From contig JACERV010000012.1 in the NCBI GenBank assembly GCA_013911065.1, positions 85,123 through 130,752 on the forward strand: DNA of 45,630 bases, written 5' to 3'. Positions 1-8,520 of this stretch are shown piece by piece (the stretch's first letter is position 1; each line of letters opens with the position of its first letter). Source of the stretch: Ruminococcus sp. (GTDB lineage: Bacteria > Bacillota > Clostridia > Lachnospirales > Lachnospiraceae). The notes under the pieces were generated by a model. That model worked only from the letters and a program-made list of their open reading frames with translations. It did not search any database and had not been told where the DNA came from. Both the position numbers and the translations under genes were made by a program.

Positions 1-1169
1 AAATCATTTGTAGCATCATTGCCATCTTTGTCAACACCACCAATTGTAAGACTTTCACCGCCAAATCCACGTCCGTTGCGAAGTGCCATACTTCCTTTAT
101 CTTTCAGCTTAGTAGCATTGTTCATTTTAACATATACAACTTCAAGCAGCTCAAGTGCGAACTCTTTTGTAATCGTTCCGTTTTTAATATCTGCCTCATA
201 AAATGGATATAACCATTGATCCATACGACCATAAGAAATGGAATGTCCGTTACCTTCCACTTTCAGGAGCTCCGTCGCTACGTTGAATAACTGTAATGCC
301 TGCCAGAATGTCTTCGGAGGCTCCCCTGCAACTGCATAACAACTCTCAGCAATTCCTTCCAAATCTTTCTTTCTCTTTGGATCAATCTCAACTGCTGCTT
401 TCTCTTCTGCAAGCTTTGCATAGCGCTCCATGTATTTCTTTGCTGCCTCATGCATGATGATTACTGATTCATAAAATTCTTTCTTGTCATTATATTCCGG
501 GTCTCTCATGCTAAGCTGACCCTGTTTTTCTTTTGCTTTTTCAATCAGTCCGTTAAATCCAACTTCCATCAGATACTCATAATCAATTGCAAGATGTCCC
601 GCACCTGCATAATGATATAAATTTGTCTGGAAAATTCTCTCTCCTACTTCGGAGCCTTTCAGCTGATCCTCAACAAGTCTTGACTCAATCAAATCTGCAA
701 CAGTTCTTCCCTGCCACCATTTGCAGAGTTCTACGATTTCTTTTCGCTCTTCATCATTTCTGATGTAAAACTGATCGTTAGGACGTTCTTCAAACGGGAA
801 ATTCTGAATTTCATCAATAATCCAGTTTACAGAAAATTCCGGGAAGATCGGAGATGCCTTTGCAGGTGCTGCAATTTCACCAACAATCAAATCTTCATCG
901 TAAATGTAAAGTGTCGTATTCAGAAGAATGTTTTCAAAAGCACGTGCGCAGAGAACCTTACGTGGGATTTTATTTTCATACTTCTGATATGTTTCTGTAA
1001 CCAACCTCAATCTTTCAATATCAACCCAGTATTTTCCATCCAGAAATGTCTGACGAAGATGATTGACACGTGGAAATGGCGACCAGTCTTCATGATGTAC
1101 CTGATACCCCAGGCAATATGTTTTATCATATTCTTCTGTTCCCCGTGCATTTGCGTGTGTCATACTCAT
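1..1169 (-). CDS. Glycyl radical enzyme (PFL-like), N-terminal 389 residues, cut by window edge
   Basis: This is the N-terminal part of a pyruvate-formate-lyase-like glycyl radical enzyme. The visible residues carry the family's start (WVDIERLRLVTE near residue 48), a GEPPKTFWQALQLF stretch, and IGGVDKDGNDATN at the window edge. The catalytic Cys and C-terminal glycyl loop lie outside, so the substrate class cannot be read. The start is the ATG at 1169, seven bases after GGAGG; a second ATG lies two codons on. The cognate activase ends 50 bp upstream on the same strand, so the two are probably co-transcribed. Nearby acyl-CoA ligase, CoA-acylating aldehyde dehydrogenase and anion transporter suggest an anionic substrate such as isethionate (C-S lyase). 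That is inference; a diol dehydratase or another GRE lyase remains possible. Confidence 0.9.
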   Translation of the reverse strand, partial: MSMTHANARGTEEYDKTYCLGYQVHHEDWSPFPRVNHLRQTFLDGKYWVDIERLRLVTETYQKYENKIPRKVLCARAFENILLNTTLYIYDEDLIVGEIAAPAKASPIFPEFSVNWIIDEIQNFPFEERPNDQFYIRNDEERKEIVELCKWWQGRTVADLIESRLVEDQLKGSEVGERIFQTNLYHYAGAGHLAIDYEYLMEVGFNGLIEKAKEKQGQLSMRDPEYNDKKEFYESVIIMHEAAKKYMERYAKLAEEKAAVEIDPKRKKDLEGIAESCYAVAGEPPKTFWQALQLFNVATELLKVEGNGHSISYGRMDQWLYPFYEADIKNGTITKEFALELLEVVYVKMNNATKLKDKGSMALRNGRGFGGESLTIGGVDKDGNDATND

Positions 1170-1219
1170 TTTTTTTCCTCCTCTTAAATTTATAATTTTA
1201 TAATTTATTTGAAAAACTT

Positions 1220-2170
1220 TTACTGTTTTTCTTTTGTTCCCACCATGCAGTGAATGTTTCTGCCGTTGAAGTACTCTGCAATTGATTCTACCTTTCTCTG
1301 GAATGATTTCCGGTTCACTTTTACATCCTGCATCTCATACGGCATGCTAAGGGATGCATACTTTTCTTCCCCAAGCCTCATGAAACTTAATAACTGAAGT
1401 GCCCTGACCTTATTGTTTAATTCATCCTGAATAAAATCTGCAGTAGATTCCATATTATCCATGTCATCATTCACCCCAGGTATTACCGGTATTCTTAAAA
1501 TCAACTCCCGAGGCTCTTCCATCAGCTTTTTCAGGTTTTCAAGAATCAACTGATTTGTTACGCCTGTATATTTCTTATGTTTCTCCGAATCCATGTGTTT
1601 AATATCAGCGATAATGATATCTGTATATGGCAGTACCTTTTCTATCTCTTTCCACGGTGCATGAAATGTTGACTCACAGCAGGTCTGGATTCCTTCTGCT
1701 TTACATGCCTTAAATAATTCCATTACAAAATCACTTTGTACCAGAGGTTCACCGCCGGAGACAGTTACACCTCCCCCGGATTTTTCATAAAATCCACGGT
1801 CTCTCAAAATAATCTCCATGCATTCATCCACAGAAATTGGTTTTCCCCACTGCTTAATAGCCTCTGCCGGACACGCATCAGCACATTTCATACAATTTGT
1901 ACATTTGCTTCTATCAATTGCGGAAAGCTTGCCCCGCACAAAAGTGAAAATATCTCCTTCCGGACAGACATCTACGCACATACCGCATTTTTTTCTGCCT
2001 ATACATTTTGTTTTATACACTCCCGGCTGCATAAACATATTCCAACTTTCCGGATTACTACACCATCTGCATCTGAGAGGGCAGCCTTTTAAAAATAATT
2101 CTGTACGTACTCCTGGTCCATCATGAATTGTAAAGCGTTGAACATTAAACACCATTCCCTGTGCTGACAC
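1220..2170 (-). CDS. Glycyl-radical-enzyme activating enzyme (radical SAM, two extra 4Fe-4S clusters)
   Basis: This activase installs the glycyl radical on the adjacent lyase by reductive cleavage of S-adenosylmethionine. The radical SAM cluster motif CPLRCRWC sits near the N-terminus after FTIHDGPGVR. It is followed by a ferredoxin-like insert with two cysteine sets (CIGRKKCGMCVDVCP and CTNCMKCADACP) and by SGGEPL, the SAM-binding GGE motif. This clustered-insert layout is typical of activases for non-PFL lyases such as choline, glycerol, HPA or isethionate enzymes. I chose the GTG at 2170 because GGGAG lies 8 bases upstream; an in-frame TTG at 2194 would add 8 residues with a poor site. The gene has its own extended -10 promoter and is separated by a terminator from the ligase genes upstream. 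Confidence 0.93.
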   Translation of the reverse strand: MSAQGMVFNVQRFTIHDGPGVRTELFLKGCPLRCRWCSNPESWNMFMQPGVYKTKCIGRKKCGMCVDVCPEGDIFTFVRGKLSAIDRSKCTNCMKCADACPAEAIKQWGKPISVDECMEIILRDRGFYEKSGGGVTVSGGEPLVQSDFVMELFKACKAEGIQTCCESTFHAPWKEIEKVLPYTDIIIADIKHMDSEKHKKYTGVTNQLILENLKKLMEEPRELILRIPVIPGVNDDMDNMESTADFIQDELNNKVRALQLLSFMRLGEEKYASLSMPYEMQDVKVNRKSFQRKVESIAEYFNGRNIHCMVGTKEKQ

Positions 2171-2226
2171 TTGTTTCACTCCCTTACTTTTCAACGTTTT
2201 ATTCCGTTACTTTTTTGTTTGTCAAA

Positions 2227-2235
2227 ATTATATCA
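2227..2235 (-). promoter_or_regulatory. Extended -10 promoter for activase/GRE unit
   Basis: Read on the minus strand this is TGATATAAT, an exact TGnTATAAT extended -10, about 57 bp before the chosen activase start. No good -35 is seen. The rest of 2195-2388 holds no gene. It contains an inverted repeat, CTCCATATA at 2301-2309 with TATATGGAG at 2322-2330, which could be a leader hairpin or an operator half upstream of this promoter. Confidence 0.5.
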
Positions 2236-2388
2236 AAATCAGTTTACGAAATAAATTAGGCATGAGGGCCATTTTTTTCTACTCCGGATACTCTTTTCTC
2301 CTCCATATAGGGAACATTACTTATATGGAGTACTCTCGTTTGCAGATTTCCCTCTGCACAGCAGGATGTTCCATTGTATGATACACAA

Positions 2389-2418
2389 CAAAAAGAAGTC
2401 TGCATCACAGCAGGCTTC
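2389..2418 (-). terminator. Intrinsic terminator after the sucD-like gene
   Basis: On the minus strand GAAGCCTGC pairs with GCAGACTTC (one internal mismatch) across a 6-base loop and is followed by TTTTT. It starts 10 bp after the stop of the ligase alpha-subunit gene. It separates the transporter-aldehyde dehydrogenase-ligase unit from the activase/lyase unit. Confidence 0.75.
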
Positions 2419-2427
2419 CTTCGTACA

Positions 2428-3345
2428 TTAATCGACCCGTGGCTCCAGAGATTTCAGTCTACCGCTTGTTCGAGTATTATATTCATCAATAAATTCTACG
2501 ATTTTTCCAAGTGTGGGGCATACTACAACACCTGCATCCTCCAATGCTGCAATCTTAGACTTGACTGTTCCCATTCCGCCGCTGACTATGGCGCCCGCAT
2601 GTCCCATTCGTTTATTCTCCGGTGCATACCTGCCTGCAATATATGCACAAACCGGTTTCTTCAGCTTCAGCTCCTTAATTTTAGCCGCTGCCATTTCTTC
2701 ACTGGTACCTCCGATTTCTCCAATCAGAACAAGTGCATCTGTATCATCATCCCTGGCAAACATTTCAATGACATCTGCATGATTCATGCCGATAATTGAA
2801 TCTCCGCCAATACCTACACAGGTAGAAAGTCCAAATCCTTTAAAGGTAAGATTGGAAGCTGTCTCGTGTGTGAGGGTACCACTGCGGGAAATAATACCGA
2901 TATGGCCTTTTCCATAAATATAATCCGGCATAATACCCAATTTGGACTTTCCAGGGGATATCACGCCAATTGTATTGGGACCAACCACTTTCGCGCCTAA
3001 TTTCTTAGCCTCATGTACAATTTGAAGTGCATCCATAACCGGTACAAATTCCGTAATAATAACTAACAATTTGATGCCATCGTTTAATGCCTGCAGTGCT
3101 GCATCTCTTACGAACTCTTTCGGTACAATCACCATCGCTGATTCTATCTCAGGGAATACTTCTCTGGCCTCTGCAACTGTCTCGAACACAGGCACTCCTT
3201 CCACTTTCTTTCCGCCTTTGCCGGGAGCTACTCCTGCAAGGAGCTTTGATCCAGACTCCAGCGTTCTCTTGCAGTGGATACGGCCTTGTTTTCCTGTAAT
3301 TCCCACCATTAACATCGCTGTATCTTGGTCAATAAGAATACTCAT
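2428..3345 (-). CDS. ADP-forming acyl-CoA ligase, alpha subunit (SucD-like)
   Basis: At 305 residues this matches the length and layout of succinyl-CoA synthetase alpha subunits: an N-terminal CoA-binding Rossmann domain (GITGKQGRIHCKRTLESG) and a ligase domain with the phospho-histidine motif GHAGAI. It should act with the beta subunit encoded just upstream, interconverting a carboxylate plus CoA and ATP with an acyl-CoA. The start ATG lies one base after the beta-subunit stop, so translation is probably coupled. The neighbouring CoA-acylating aldehyde dehydrogenase suggests the acyl-CoA is then reduced to an aldehyde, as in SauCD/SauS of sulfoacetate degradation, or formed from it in the opposite direction with ATP gain. 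Ordinary TCA-cycle SucD is less likely in this context. Confidence 0.9.
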   Translation of the reverse strand: MSILIDQDTAMLMVGITGKQGRIHCKRTLESGSKLLAGVAPGKGGKKVEGVPVFETVAEAREVFPEIESAMVIVPKEFVRDAALQALNDGIKLLVIITEFVPVMDALQIVHEAKKLGAKVVGPNTIGVISPGKSKLGIMPDYIYGKGHIGIISRSGTLTHETASNLTFKGFGLSTCVGIGGDSIIGMNHADVIEMFARDDDTDALVLIGEIGGTSEEMAAAKIKELKLKKPVCAYIAGRYAPENKRMGHAGAIVSGGMGTVKSKIAALEDAGVVVCPTLGKIVEFIDEYNTRTSGRLKSLEPRVD

Positions 3346-3346
3346 G

Positions 3347-4483
3347 TCAGTTAATCTCTCCCTTCAATTTAAGTAATTTCTGTGCCGCTTCATCTGTCGT
3401 TCCAAATTTTGTCTGAGAGAATCCTAACTTTTCATAGATTTCCCATCCTTGTTCCTGATTAAATCCACGACTTTTGACAGTGATTGGCTTTTTAATTCCA
3501 AACTCTATGTAGGCACGGGATATCCCCTCTGCCATATTCGCACAGTTATTAATACCGCCAAATACATTGATCAGAATTGCATTGGTCTTCTCATTCTGTA
3601 AAAGTATGCGCATTGCCTGATATGTTTTCTCCGCAGTTACGCCGCCTCCCAGATCCAGAAAGTTATTCACACGTCCGCCATAATAACGAACGGTATCCAT
3701 AGTCGCCATACCGATTCCGGCACCTCCTGCCATTGTTCCGATATCACCCTCTGGATCAAGTTCAATATATGTCAGGTCATGCTCTTCTGCTGCCAGCTCC
3801 TGTGCAGACTTTTCTTTTCCGGCACGTGGAAGAATCGTATAATCACCCTGACGATAAAGACTGTTATCATCAATCACCAGTTTTGAGTCAATCGCCATCA
3901 CCGTTCCGTCTTTTAATACAGCCAGTGGATTAATCTCAACGGTAGTGGCATCCAATTCAAAACATGCATCACATAATTTACCTGCAATGTCTGCCACCTG
4001 ATTCATGCGGTCTTCTGAAAGTTCAAACACCGCTGCTTCTTTTCGAAATACTTCTGCGTCAAAACCTTCCGAACAGTCAAGCCTCAACAGTTTTTCCGGA
4101 TACTTTTCTGCCAGTTCTTCAATATCCATGCCTCCGGATGTTGTAAACAACATCAACATAGCGCGATTCTTTACATCAAGAGTCATTCCTAAATAATACT
4201 CTTCCGCAATGGGAAGCATATCACAGGTAATCACTCCCTGCATCACATTATCGTTAATCGTAATTCCTTCTATAATTTTCTTTACTTCCCTTAATTCATC
4301 TGCTGATTTTACCACACGTACTGCTCCGGCTTTTCCACGTTTTCCTGACAGTATCTGCCCTTTCACCACACAAGGATAGGATACTTCTTCCGGTATCTCA
4401 TCACCTTCTAAGAGCACACTGTCATTTACGGGAATGTCAAAGCGTTTCAGCTGGGCTTTCCCTTCAATTTCTAAATAATCCAT
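3347..4483 (-). CDS. ADP-forming acyl-CoA ligase, beta subunit (SucC-like)
   Basis: This 378-residue protein has an N-terminal ATP-grasp fold (YPCVVKGQILSGKRGKAG, then VEINPLAV) and the C-terminal CoA-ligase module with NVFGGINNCANMAEGI. The corresponding SucC segment is normally NIFGGIVRCDxIAxGI. It should pair with the SucD-like subunit that follows after one base. The length is slightly below the usual ~388 of SucC. The gene lies 31 bp downstream of the aldehyde dehydrogenase, with AAGGAAGG ahead of its ATG. The altered residues after the GGI motif fit a substrate other than succinate. Sulfoacetate is the candidate I favour from context, not from a diagnostic residue. Confidence 0.9.
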   Translation of the reverse strand: MDYLEIEGKAQLKRFDIPVNDSVLLEGDEIPEEVSYPCVVKGQILSGKRGKAGAVRVVKSADELREVKKIIEGITINDNVMQGVITCDMLPIAEEYYLGMTLDVKNRAMLMLFTTSGGMDIEELAEKYPEKLLRLDCSEGFDAEVFRKEAAVFELSEDRMNQVADIAGKLCDACFELDATTVEINPLAVLKDGTVMAIDSKLVIDDNSLYRQGDYTILPRAGKEKSAQELAAEEHDLTYIELDPEGDIGTMAGGAGIGMATMDTVRYYGGRVNNFLDLGGGVTAEKTYQAMRILLQNEKTNAILINVFGGINNCANMAEGISRAYIEFGIKKPITVKSRGFNQEQGWEIYEKLGFSQTKFGTTDEAAQKLLKLKGEIN

Positions 4484-4514
4484 AGATATGCATCCTTCCT
4501 TCAGTTAAATGATA

Positions 4515-5873
4515 TTATTCCCATGCCATTTCAGGATCCGGAAGATAAGATTCTTCATAAGAATAACCTACACGGGTAATGTTCATCAAATGCTTATAAT
4601 TGAAATTATCGCTGAAACTGTTATTCCCCCAGGATCCACATCCTAATGTTGTAGTTGGTGTAAAGCCATTCATTGGGCTTCCGCCTCCCGTTGTGCCGGC
4701 CGGCTGGTTTACAATTACTCTTGAAACCGAACACTGGATTGCAGCATATTCTACATGATCAGAATTGTTGGAATGAATTCCGATACTGTGTCCTTTTCCT
4801 TCATATTCCAGGTTCTCAACCATCTTTGCAACACCCTCTTCAAATGTCTGATAAGTCATGATATTGATAACCGGGCATAACTTTTCACGGCACAGCACAT
4901 CCCCGGCACCGACTGCACTTGCAGTAGCACCGATAACCTGAGTATCTTCCGGAACCTCCAGTCCTGCCAGTTTCCCAACTTCTACTGCAGAAAGTCCAAC
5001 AACATCCCGGCTAATTGGCCCGCCTTCCGGGAAGAGCCCTTCGCGAAGTTTTTCTGCATCTTCAGGAGTGCTCACATAGTAACCACCATTTTTCTTAAAA
5101 GCTTCGATAAATTCACCGAATTTATTCTCCAGTACAAATACCGTCTGTTCTCCAAGGCAAATCAGGCCATTGTCGAAGCTGCGGCCGATAATAATCTTTT
5201 TAACCGCTTCTTCAATATCCACATCGGCATCTACGATACACTGTACATTGCCCTGTCCTACTCCCAGGGATGGTTTACCACTGGAATAAGCAGCTTTCAC
5301 CATTCCAGGGCCGCCTGTTGCAACAACTATATCTGCTGCGCTCATCAGAGCTGAACTGTCTTCAATTGATACATTCTCCAAACCAAGTACAAGATCTCTC
5401 GGCAGACCAAGCTTTTCAATTTCATCCTGGAACATTTCAACCAATAACTTTGTGCATTTTACAGCACGCGGATGCGGCGCAAAAATGATAGAATTTCTTG
5501 TTTTTAATGCTGCGGAAGCATTTCCCATCGGTGTAACAACAGGGTTCGTGGAAGGAATGACAGCCGCTACTACTCCCATCGGTTTTGCTACTTCCAACAT
5601 GCGGCGTTCTTCAAGTCTGGCTATAACTCCTACTGTTTTTTTGTCTTTCAGACTCTGCCAAATCAGCGCAGATTTGTTTCGGCACTTTGCAATTTTATCC
5701 TTTGCACTTCCCATTCGTGACTCTTCTGCCGCCATAGGTCCTAGTTTCCCGGCATTATCAAAAACCACTTTACAGATTGCGCGTGCAGCTGCATCCGCCT
5801 GCTCCTGAGTTGCAAATTCAAACTGCTTCTGCGCTTCTTTTGATTTACTGACTAACTCTTCTACTGTACTCAT
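4515..5873 (-). CDS. CoA-acylating aldehyde dehydrogenase (SauS/SucD-type)
   Basis: This 452-residue enzyme belongs to the AdhE-N/EutE/succinate-semialdehyde (CoA) branch of the ALDH superfamily. It interconverts acyl-CoA plus NAD(P)H with aldehyde plus CoA. Visible motifs are IPSTNPVVTP (near 106), SGKPSLGVGQGN, and DNGLICLGEQ with the catalytic Cys at 239. The C-terminus GCGSWGNNSFSDNFNYKHL resembles sulfoacetaldehyde and succinate-semialdehyde dehydrogenases. It lies between an anion transporter and the ligase subunits, which suits a ligase-then-reductase route (carboxylate to acyl-CoA to aldehyde). Acetaldehyde produced by the lyase is an alternative substrate. No microcompartment encapsulation genes are present in the window. 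Confidence 0.9.
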   Translation of the reverse strand: MSTVEELVSKSKEAQKQFEFATQEQADAAARAICKVVFDNAGKLGPMAAEESRMGSAKDKIAKCRNKSALIWQSLKDKKTVGVIARLEERRMLEVAKPMGVVAAVIPSTNPVVTPMGNASAALKTRNSIIFAPHPRAVKCTKLLVEMFQDEIEKLGLPRDLVLGLENVSIEDSSALMSAADIVVATGGPGMVKAAYSSGKPSLGVGQGNVQCIVDADVDIEEAVKKIIIGRSFDNGLICLGEQTVFVLENKFGEFIEAFKKNGGYYVSTPEDAEKLREGLFPEGGPISRDVVGLSAVEVGKLAGLEVPEDTQVIGATASAVGAGDVLCREKLCPVINIMTYQTFEEGVAKMVENLEYEGKGHSIGIHSNNSDHVEYAAIQCSVSRVIVNQPAGTTGGGSPMNGFTPTTTLGCGSWGNNSFSDNFNYKHLMNITRVGYSYEESYLPDPEMAWE

Positions 5874-5922
5874 TATTCATCCATCCTCCTAACTAAATAT
5901 ATTTATATTTTTATATTATTGC

Positions 5923-7347
5923 TTACATATTTGAGAGTGTTCCAAAGCCTGGCCACAGTCTCAGACATAAGTAGCCGAATGCAATCGCAACAACCATACG
6001 CACAATTACAAACACAAAACCTTTCTTCATCATGATGCTTGTATCCAGACCATAGGAAGCAGGAATCGCACGAACACTAATCGGCAGCAAAAACTCTGCA
6101 TTGTATCCCAGAATTGCGATAAAGCAATATGGAATTGGATTTAATCCAATCCTTGTTGTAATACTTAGGATAATCGGTATTATAACTGCAGAAGATACGG
6201 TTGAATTTGTAAGCTCTGACAAAACAACTGTAAATACCACAAACACAACAACTGTAACAAATCCACCATCCAAATTCATCTTTGCAACCTGCTCTGCAAT
6301 ACCGAGTGCTGCTCCAGATTCATTGATTAGTTTTCCAAGAGCGATACCCCCTCCAAAGAGAAGCATCATTCCCCAAAGGGAGTTCTTCTGTGCTTCCTCC
6401 CAGCTAAGAAGTGGTTTCTTATCTGCAGCTGTGATTACAAAGGCAAAAGCTCCAAAAATCAGAAATACATATGCAGGTTCAAGTACTGGCAGTAATTCGG
6501 CATACAGTGGGCGTGTAAATGCCAAAATTACTGCAATCACAAAAAGGATTCCACTGATTTTCTCATCTCGTTTCACAACACCAAGTGCCGCATAACTTGT
6601 CTTAAAATACTCTTTTGTTCCTTCAATATTTTCAACCGATTTAAAACTTGAAATCATCATGATAATCATTATGATTGTTACAATAATCAGGTATGGGACC
6701 ATACGTGTAAGCCAGTCAACGTACATGAATTCCTTTCCAATATGCTCCTGGATAAAAGAAATGGCCGTTACGTTCATTGCGCCTCCAAGAGGAGTTCCAA
6801 CTCCACCAATTCCGGCCCCCCAGCCAATACACAAAAGAATTGGTGCTGCTGCTGCACATTTTTTGATATCATGGTATCCTGCTGCCGAAAGCATTGCAAT
6901 TGCGATAGGCGTCAGAAGTGCAACAACTGCAACGTTTGGCATAACGGTAGACATTACAATACTTGCCAGCATCCATACAATAATCTGTGATTTGATTGAT
7001 GGTCCGATTAAAGAAAGAATCTTTAATGCAACACGTTGATCCAATCCTGTTTGTGACCATGTAAGAGAAATAAGACCAGAACCAAAAATCAAAATAACAC
7101 TGGAAGATGCATAAGGTGCAATCACTGTCTCCATTCCAACCATGCCAAAAATAGCATTTACAATTACCGGAAGAAATGCGGTAACCGTCATATGTATTGG
7201 TCTGGTTACCCACCAGAACACTGCCCAAAATAATGTTCCGATTGCCTGGGCTCCCGCTAACCCTAATGTCCCTTTAAGGGCGAGCATCGTTGCCACAAAC
7301 AGCACCGGTCCAATCAAAATGTAAATCAGTCGTTTCTTCGCATTCAT
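5923..7347 (-). CDS. DASS/SLC13-type anion:sodium symporter
   Basis: This 474-residue polytopic membrane protein has the two half-repeats of the divalent anion:sodium symporter family. The first substrate loop reads MPNVAVVALLTPIA, a variant of the usual SNTAT motif, and the second reads LTNSTVSSAVIIP, close to the family SNT signature. It is first in the operon behind a strong promoter, with AAGGAG before its ATG, and is followed 49 bp later by the aldehyde dehydrogenase. The family carries dicarboxylates, sulfate and related anions, so a sulfonate or C4-type carboxylate is the likely cargo of this pathway. The degenerate first motif leaves the exact substrate open. Confidence 0.88.
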   Translation of the reverse strand: MNAKKRLIYILIGPVLFVATMLALKGTLGLAGAQAIGTLFWAVFWWVTRPIHMTVTAFLPVIVNAIFGMVGMETVIAPYASSSVILIFGSGLISLTWSQTGLDQRVALKILSLIGPSIKSQIIVWMLASIVMSTVMPNVAVVALLTPIAIAMLSAAGYHDIKKCAAAAPILLCIGWGAGIGGVGTPLGGAMNVTAISFIQEHIGKEFMYVDWLTRMVPYLIIVTIIMIIMMISSFKSVENIEGTKEYFKTSYAALGVVKRDEKISGILFVIAVILAFTRPLYAELLPVLEPAYVFLIFGAFAFVITAADKKPLLSWEEAQKNSLWGMMLLFGGGIALGKLINESGAALGIAEQVAKMNLDGGFVTVVVFVVFTVVLSELTNSTVSSAVIIPIILSITTRIGLNPIPYCFIAILGYNAEFLLPISVRAIPASYGLDTSIMMKKGFVFVIVRMVVAIAFGYLCLRLWPGFGTLSNM

Positions 7348-7410
7348 AAAGTTGTCTCCTTTTCATTCCTTTTTATTATAGTTGCGAATAAGATTTAATT
7401 CCCGGTTCGT

Positions 7411-7439
7411 ATTGTACATCTCCCCTCTCAAAAGTACAA
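7411..7439 (-). promoter_or_regulatory. SigA-type promoter of the transporter operon
   Basis: On the minus strand TTGTAC (7439-7434) and TACAAT (7416-7411) are separated by exactly 17 bp, placing the start site about 60 bp before the transporter ATG. The long palindrome at 7500-7546 lies 61 bp upstream of the -35. Confidence 0.65.
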
Positions 7440-7499
7440 TCGGTAATAAAGCGTTTTGCATTTTGCAGAATAAGTTTTCAAAAACTGAATTTATTATTT

Positions 7500-7546
7500 A
7501 TATAGCATAATCGAGTTGCATAATATGCAACTCGATTATGCTATAT
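7500..7546. repeat. 47-bp near-perfect palindrome, probable regulator site
   Basis: Arms of 23 bases (7500-7522 and 7524-7546) are perfectly complementary around a single centre base at 7523. The inner part is TTGCATAATATGCAA. Neither strand has a T-run after it, and iclR already has its own terminator, so a binding site is more likely than a terminator. It lies between iclR and the operon promoter and is AT-rich enough to extrude as a cruciform. Binding by the IclR or LuxR protein encoded alongside is inferred from position only. Confidence 0.75.
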
Positions 7547-7655
7547 CACCAATTTTATGATTCATTTTTTGTCTATTTTATTTTTTTTGAACAACTTTGC
7601 ATTATCTGTATTTTTATACAATTAAGTCTGCAAACAGGAAACGCAGTTTCTCATT

Positions 7656-7714
7656 ATATAAAAATAGCGCAGCAGTGATATGGTATGTTCCCCCCCATAT
7701 CACTGCTGCGCTAT
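7656..7714 (-). terminator. Strong intrinsic terminator of the luxR-iclR unit
   Basis: A perfect 20-bp stem (arms 7664-7683 and 7695-7714) with an 11-base loop lies 11 bp after the iclR stop. On the minus strand it is followed by TTTTTATATAATG. It should stop transcription before the transporter promoter. Confidence 0.85.
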
Positions 7715-7725
7715 AGATGATTACT

Positions 7726-8520
7726 TTACAAAGGAAAATATCCCAGCTTCCCGGATATCCGGCCTGCTGCACCTTTAATTGCTTTTGCAAGTTCTCTCTC
7801 CCTTTGTGGATGCCGCATGCCCTGTGCACTAATCGATACACTGATTGCTGCCACTGGAAAACGCTGCCGATTAAAAATCGGAGCCGCCAGAGAAGCTTTG
7901 CTCTCTGACAGCTCATTGAGCAAAACACAGTATCCTTTCTGTCTGGTATTGATTAACTCCTGTTTAATGTCTTCAATATCAATTTTTGTTTCCGATGCCA
8001 TTTTATTAAGTTCACTTTTCTTTAATATCTCCATCGCTTTATCCTCTGCAAGATAGGCAAGGATTGCTCTTCCCATCGCCGAACAGTACATCGGCTGTCT
8101 GTGTCCCATAGGAATAAATAAATCCATAGTATTTTCACAACTGCTGCTGATCAGATGAACAATCTCCACACCCCTCTGAACAGCCATATGGCTATGTACT
8201 ACATAACGGTAAGAAAGCCTCTGGAGTTCCGGATACGCATAACGGTACGCATCATTATTCAGCAATGCTGTTCCGGCAAGTGCAATGGTTTCATATCCGG
8301 GAGAATAATATCCCGTAGAATCATCTCTTTCCAAAAAGCCCCAATCCAGCATGGTATTGAGATGCCTGGATGCCGTACTGATACTCATATTCAATCTTGA
8401 CGCAATATCCGACGTTTTCTGCATAGGAGTCGTTTCATCAAAATTTGATAAGATTGCCAAAGTCTTGCTGACACTTTTGGTGTCCGATGCTTTGATGCGT
8501 TTATTCGTTGACGTATTCAC
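7726..8520 (-). CDS. IclR-family transcriptional regulator
   Basis: This 264-residue protein has an N-terminal winged helix (KTLAILSNFDETTPMQKTSD, then NMSISTASRHLNTM, residues about 18-70) and the C-terminal IclR effector domain (GRAILAYL, KGYCVLLNE, APIFNRQRFPVAAISVS). The start is GTG at 8520, six bases after GGAGG, and the gene overlaps the end of the LuxR-type gene by 20 bp. IclR proteins usually bind a small organic acid and control an adjacent catabolic operon. Here that would be the transporter/ligase/dehydrogenase unit downstream, perhaps through the palindrome at 7500-7546. Confidence 0.93.
   Translation of the reverse strand: MNTSTNKRIKASDTKSVSKTLAILSNFDETTPMQKTSDIASRLNMSISTASRHLNTMLDWGFLERDDSTGYYSPGYETIALAGTALLNNDAYRYAYPELQRLSYRYVVHSHMAVQRGVEIVHLISSSCENTMDLFIPMGHRQPMYCSAMGRAILAYLAEDKAMEILKKSELNKMASETKIDIEDIKQELINTRQKGYCVLLNELSESKASLAAPIFNRQRFPVAAISVSISAQGMRHPQRERELAKAIKGAAGRISGKLGYFPL

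Noticed and set aside
6101-6595. 164-codon plus-strand frame opposite the DASS transporter
   Set aside because: Antisense shadow of a real membrane protein gene; no start site signals.
7500-7546. Intrinsic terminator
   Set aside because: No T-run on either strand, AT-rich stem, and a proper terminator for iclR already exists at 7656-7714.
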